Shown here: positions 63,136 through 64,000 of the stretch, in pieces
Layout of the letters: each line of letters starts with the position of its first letter
Position numbering within the stretch: position 1 is the stretch's first letter
Origin: Sphingobacteriales bacterium
Lineage (GTDB): Bacteria; Bacteroidota; Bacteroidia; Chitinophagales; LD1
Assembly (NCBI GenBank): GCA_018262795.1
Contig: JADFDM010000012.1
Span: forward strand, 62,001 to 126,000
Reading direction: 5' to 3'
DNA: 64,000 nucleotides
Notes under the pieces: generated by a model
Told to the model about the DNA's origin: nothing
The model's input: the letters and a program-made list of their open reading frames with translations, nothing else
Database searches by the model: none
Made by a program: the position numbers and the translations under genes

Positions 63136-64000
63136 ATGGAAAAACAATACTTCATTTCTCTGTGGTTAGATACCCGAAGAAAAAAGGCAAACGGCATGTA
63201 TCCTGTGAGGTTACGGGTATTCACTCCGTCACCAAGAAAACAGAAACTTTACCCCACCACCTTTGATTTTAAAGAAGCCGACTTTAAAGCCATTTGGGAA
63301 ACCGTTAAACCTCGTAACGAACACAAAGAAGTTAGAAAGCAATTACAGGCGGTGGTGGATTTGGCAGAAAGTGTTGCCGAAAAGTTAGAGCCGTTCAGCT
63401 TCACCGATTTTGAAAAAAGACTTTTTACCAGCAAGGGCGATGCCGCAAATGTTTTTTGGCACTACCAACAAATAATTAGTGAACTGAAACGAAATAACCA
63501 GTTGGGAACTGCCAGCAACTACGAATTGAGTTTAAAATCTTTGAAAGGATATATTGAACACACTAAAGGCAATGCTCCCGAAAAGCTACTCTTTAAAGAG
63601 GTAACAAAGAAATGGTTGAATGACTTTGAACGGTATATGCTAAATGAAAAACAGCGAAGCCACACCACCGTTTCAATGTATGTTCGCGCCCTCCGAACTG
63701 TATTTAATCGGGCTATCAAAGAAAATGATATTGAAAAGAGTATTTACCCCTTTGGCAAAGATGCTTACCAAGTGCCAGCAGTAAAGCGGGTAAAAAAGGT
63801 TTTGAACCGCCAACAGTTAAAGAAATTATTTGAAGCCAAACCACGAACCCCCGAACAAGAAAGGGCAAAAGACTTTTGGTTTTTCTCTTATTCCTGTAAT
63901 GGAATGAACATAAAGGATATTGCCCTGCTTCGTTATGAGAACTTACAGGGAAATACACTCAAATTTTTTAGAGCCAAAACCATGAACACGAATAAGGAAA
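63136..64000 (+). CDS. Tyrosine recombinase/integrase, 3' end outside window
   Basis: 288 codons are visible, without a stop. The start MEKQYFISLWLDTRRKKANG is the beta-stranded arm-binding domain of Bacteroidota integrases. A SAM-like core-binding domain follows (TASNYELSLKSLKGYIEHTKG, then SHTTVSMYVRALRTVFNRAI), and the catalytic domain begins near VLNRQQLKKLFEAK. At the place of the first catalytic Arg the sequence reads FSYSCNGMNIKDIALLRY, with Asn-Gly; loss of Arg I is known in the IntDOT group. The HxxR and Tyr motifs lie outside the window. It catalyses integration and excision at the adjoining tRNA-Val site. Confidence 0.88.
   Translation, partial: MEKQYFISLWLDTRRKKANGMYPVRLRVFTPSPRKQKLYPTTFDFKEADFKAIWETVKPRNEHKEVRKQLQAVVDLAESVAEKLEPFSFTDFEKRLFTSKGDAANVFWHYQQIISELKRNNQLGTASNYELSLKSLKGYIEHTKGNAPEKLLFKEVTKKWLNDFERYMLNEKQRSHTTVSMYVRALRTVFNRAIKENDIEKSIYPFGKDAYQVPAVKRVKKVLNRQQLKKLFEAKPRTPEQERAKDFWFFSYSCNGMNIKDIALLRYENLQGNTLKFFRAKTMNTNKE

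Larger units (their letters stand above)
62967..64000. mobile_element. Left end of a tRNA-Val-integrated element (continues beyond window)
   Basis: The sequence changes character at 62967: the tRNA identity breaks off, the DNA becomes AT-rich up to 63135, and a tyrosine recombinase is the first gene. Integrase next to a tRNA fragment is the standard layout of an integrative element or prophage end. The cargo and the other attachment site are outside the window, so element type and size are unknown. Confidence 0.72.

Overview
The window is a chromosomal segment of a Bacteroidota bacterium, most like Chitinophagales/Sphingobacteriia-type lineages. The evidence is a type IX secretion (type B) C-terminal sorting domain on a 1,404-residue surface protein, the block rpmB-rpmG-DUF4295-ftsY-rimO-bshC, a short NuoG, a large Bacteroidota-type signal peptidase I, TTTG/TAnnTTTG-like promoter elements and scarce Shine-Dalgarno sites. 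Base composition is moderate and nearly all genes are housekeeping.

Layout. 1-5.7 kb: minus-strand run of nnr (cut by the window edge), bshC, rimO, ftsY, a DUF4295 gene, rpmG and rpmB. 5.7-6.2 kb: an rpmB promoter and a plus-strand structured RNA of about 200 nt that resembles 6S RNA. 6.2-13 kb: a LpxL-type acyltransferase, a PhoD-like phosphatase, a REC-PAS-histidine kinase, a zinc-ribbon/coiled-coil membrane protein and a MORN-repeat protein. 13-20 kb: sucC, a LolD-like ATPase, a lipoprotein, a DEAD-box helicase, lepB and dapB. 20-26 kb: hmgA and hppD (tyrosine catabolism), an SGNH-like protein, TspO, a DUF218 protein and proS. 26-33 kb: a repetitive secreted protein, an outer-membrane barrel, murB, a decayed REP-associated transposase with REP-like hairpins, an M19-like hydrolase and mnmD. 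33-39 kb: an AddAB-type helicase-nuclease pair. 39-43.6 kb: a TlpA-like thioredoxin, a small exported protein, an Smr protein, clpS, and an acyl-CoA dehydrogenase fused to an SCP2 domain. 43.8-52.3 kb: nuoG-H-I-J-K-L-M-N, the membrane half of complex I, without nuoA-F. 52.4-57.7 kb: a MerR-type regulator, a small exported protein and the giant T9SS substrate. 58-62.7 kb: a UbiA prenyltransferase, a DUF2520 protein, ccmF and ccmE.

The right end differs from the rest. At 62.92 kb lies only the 3' half of a tRNA-Val(TAC) gene on the minus strand, still followed by its terminator. Its 5' half is replaced by foreign-looking AT-rich DNA carrying, on the plus strand, a tyrosine recombinase that runs off the window. 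This is best read as one end of an element integrated into a tRNA gene; its cargo lies to the right and is not visible here.

Within what can be seen there is no CRISPR array, complete insertion sequence, rRNA or intact tRNA. The most notable items are the 6S-like RNA, the tRNA-integrated element end, the transposase remnant with hairpins, the ACAD-SCP2 fusion with a leader-like linker, the CxxxY-type CcmE and a 235-bp exact internal duplication in the adhesin gene.
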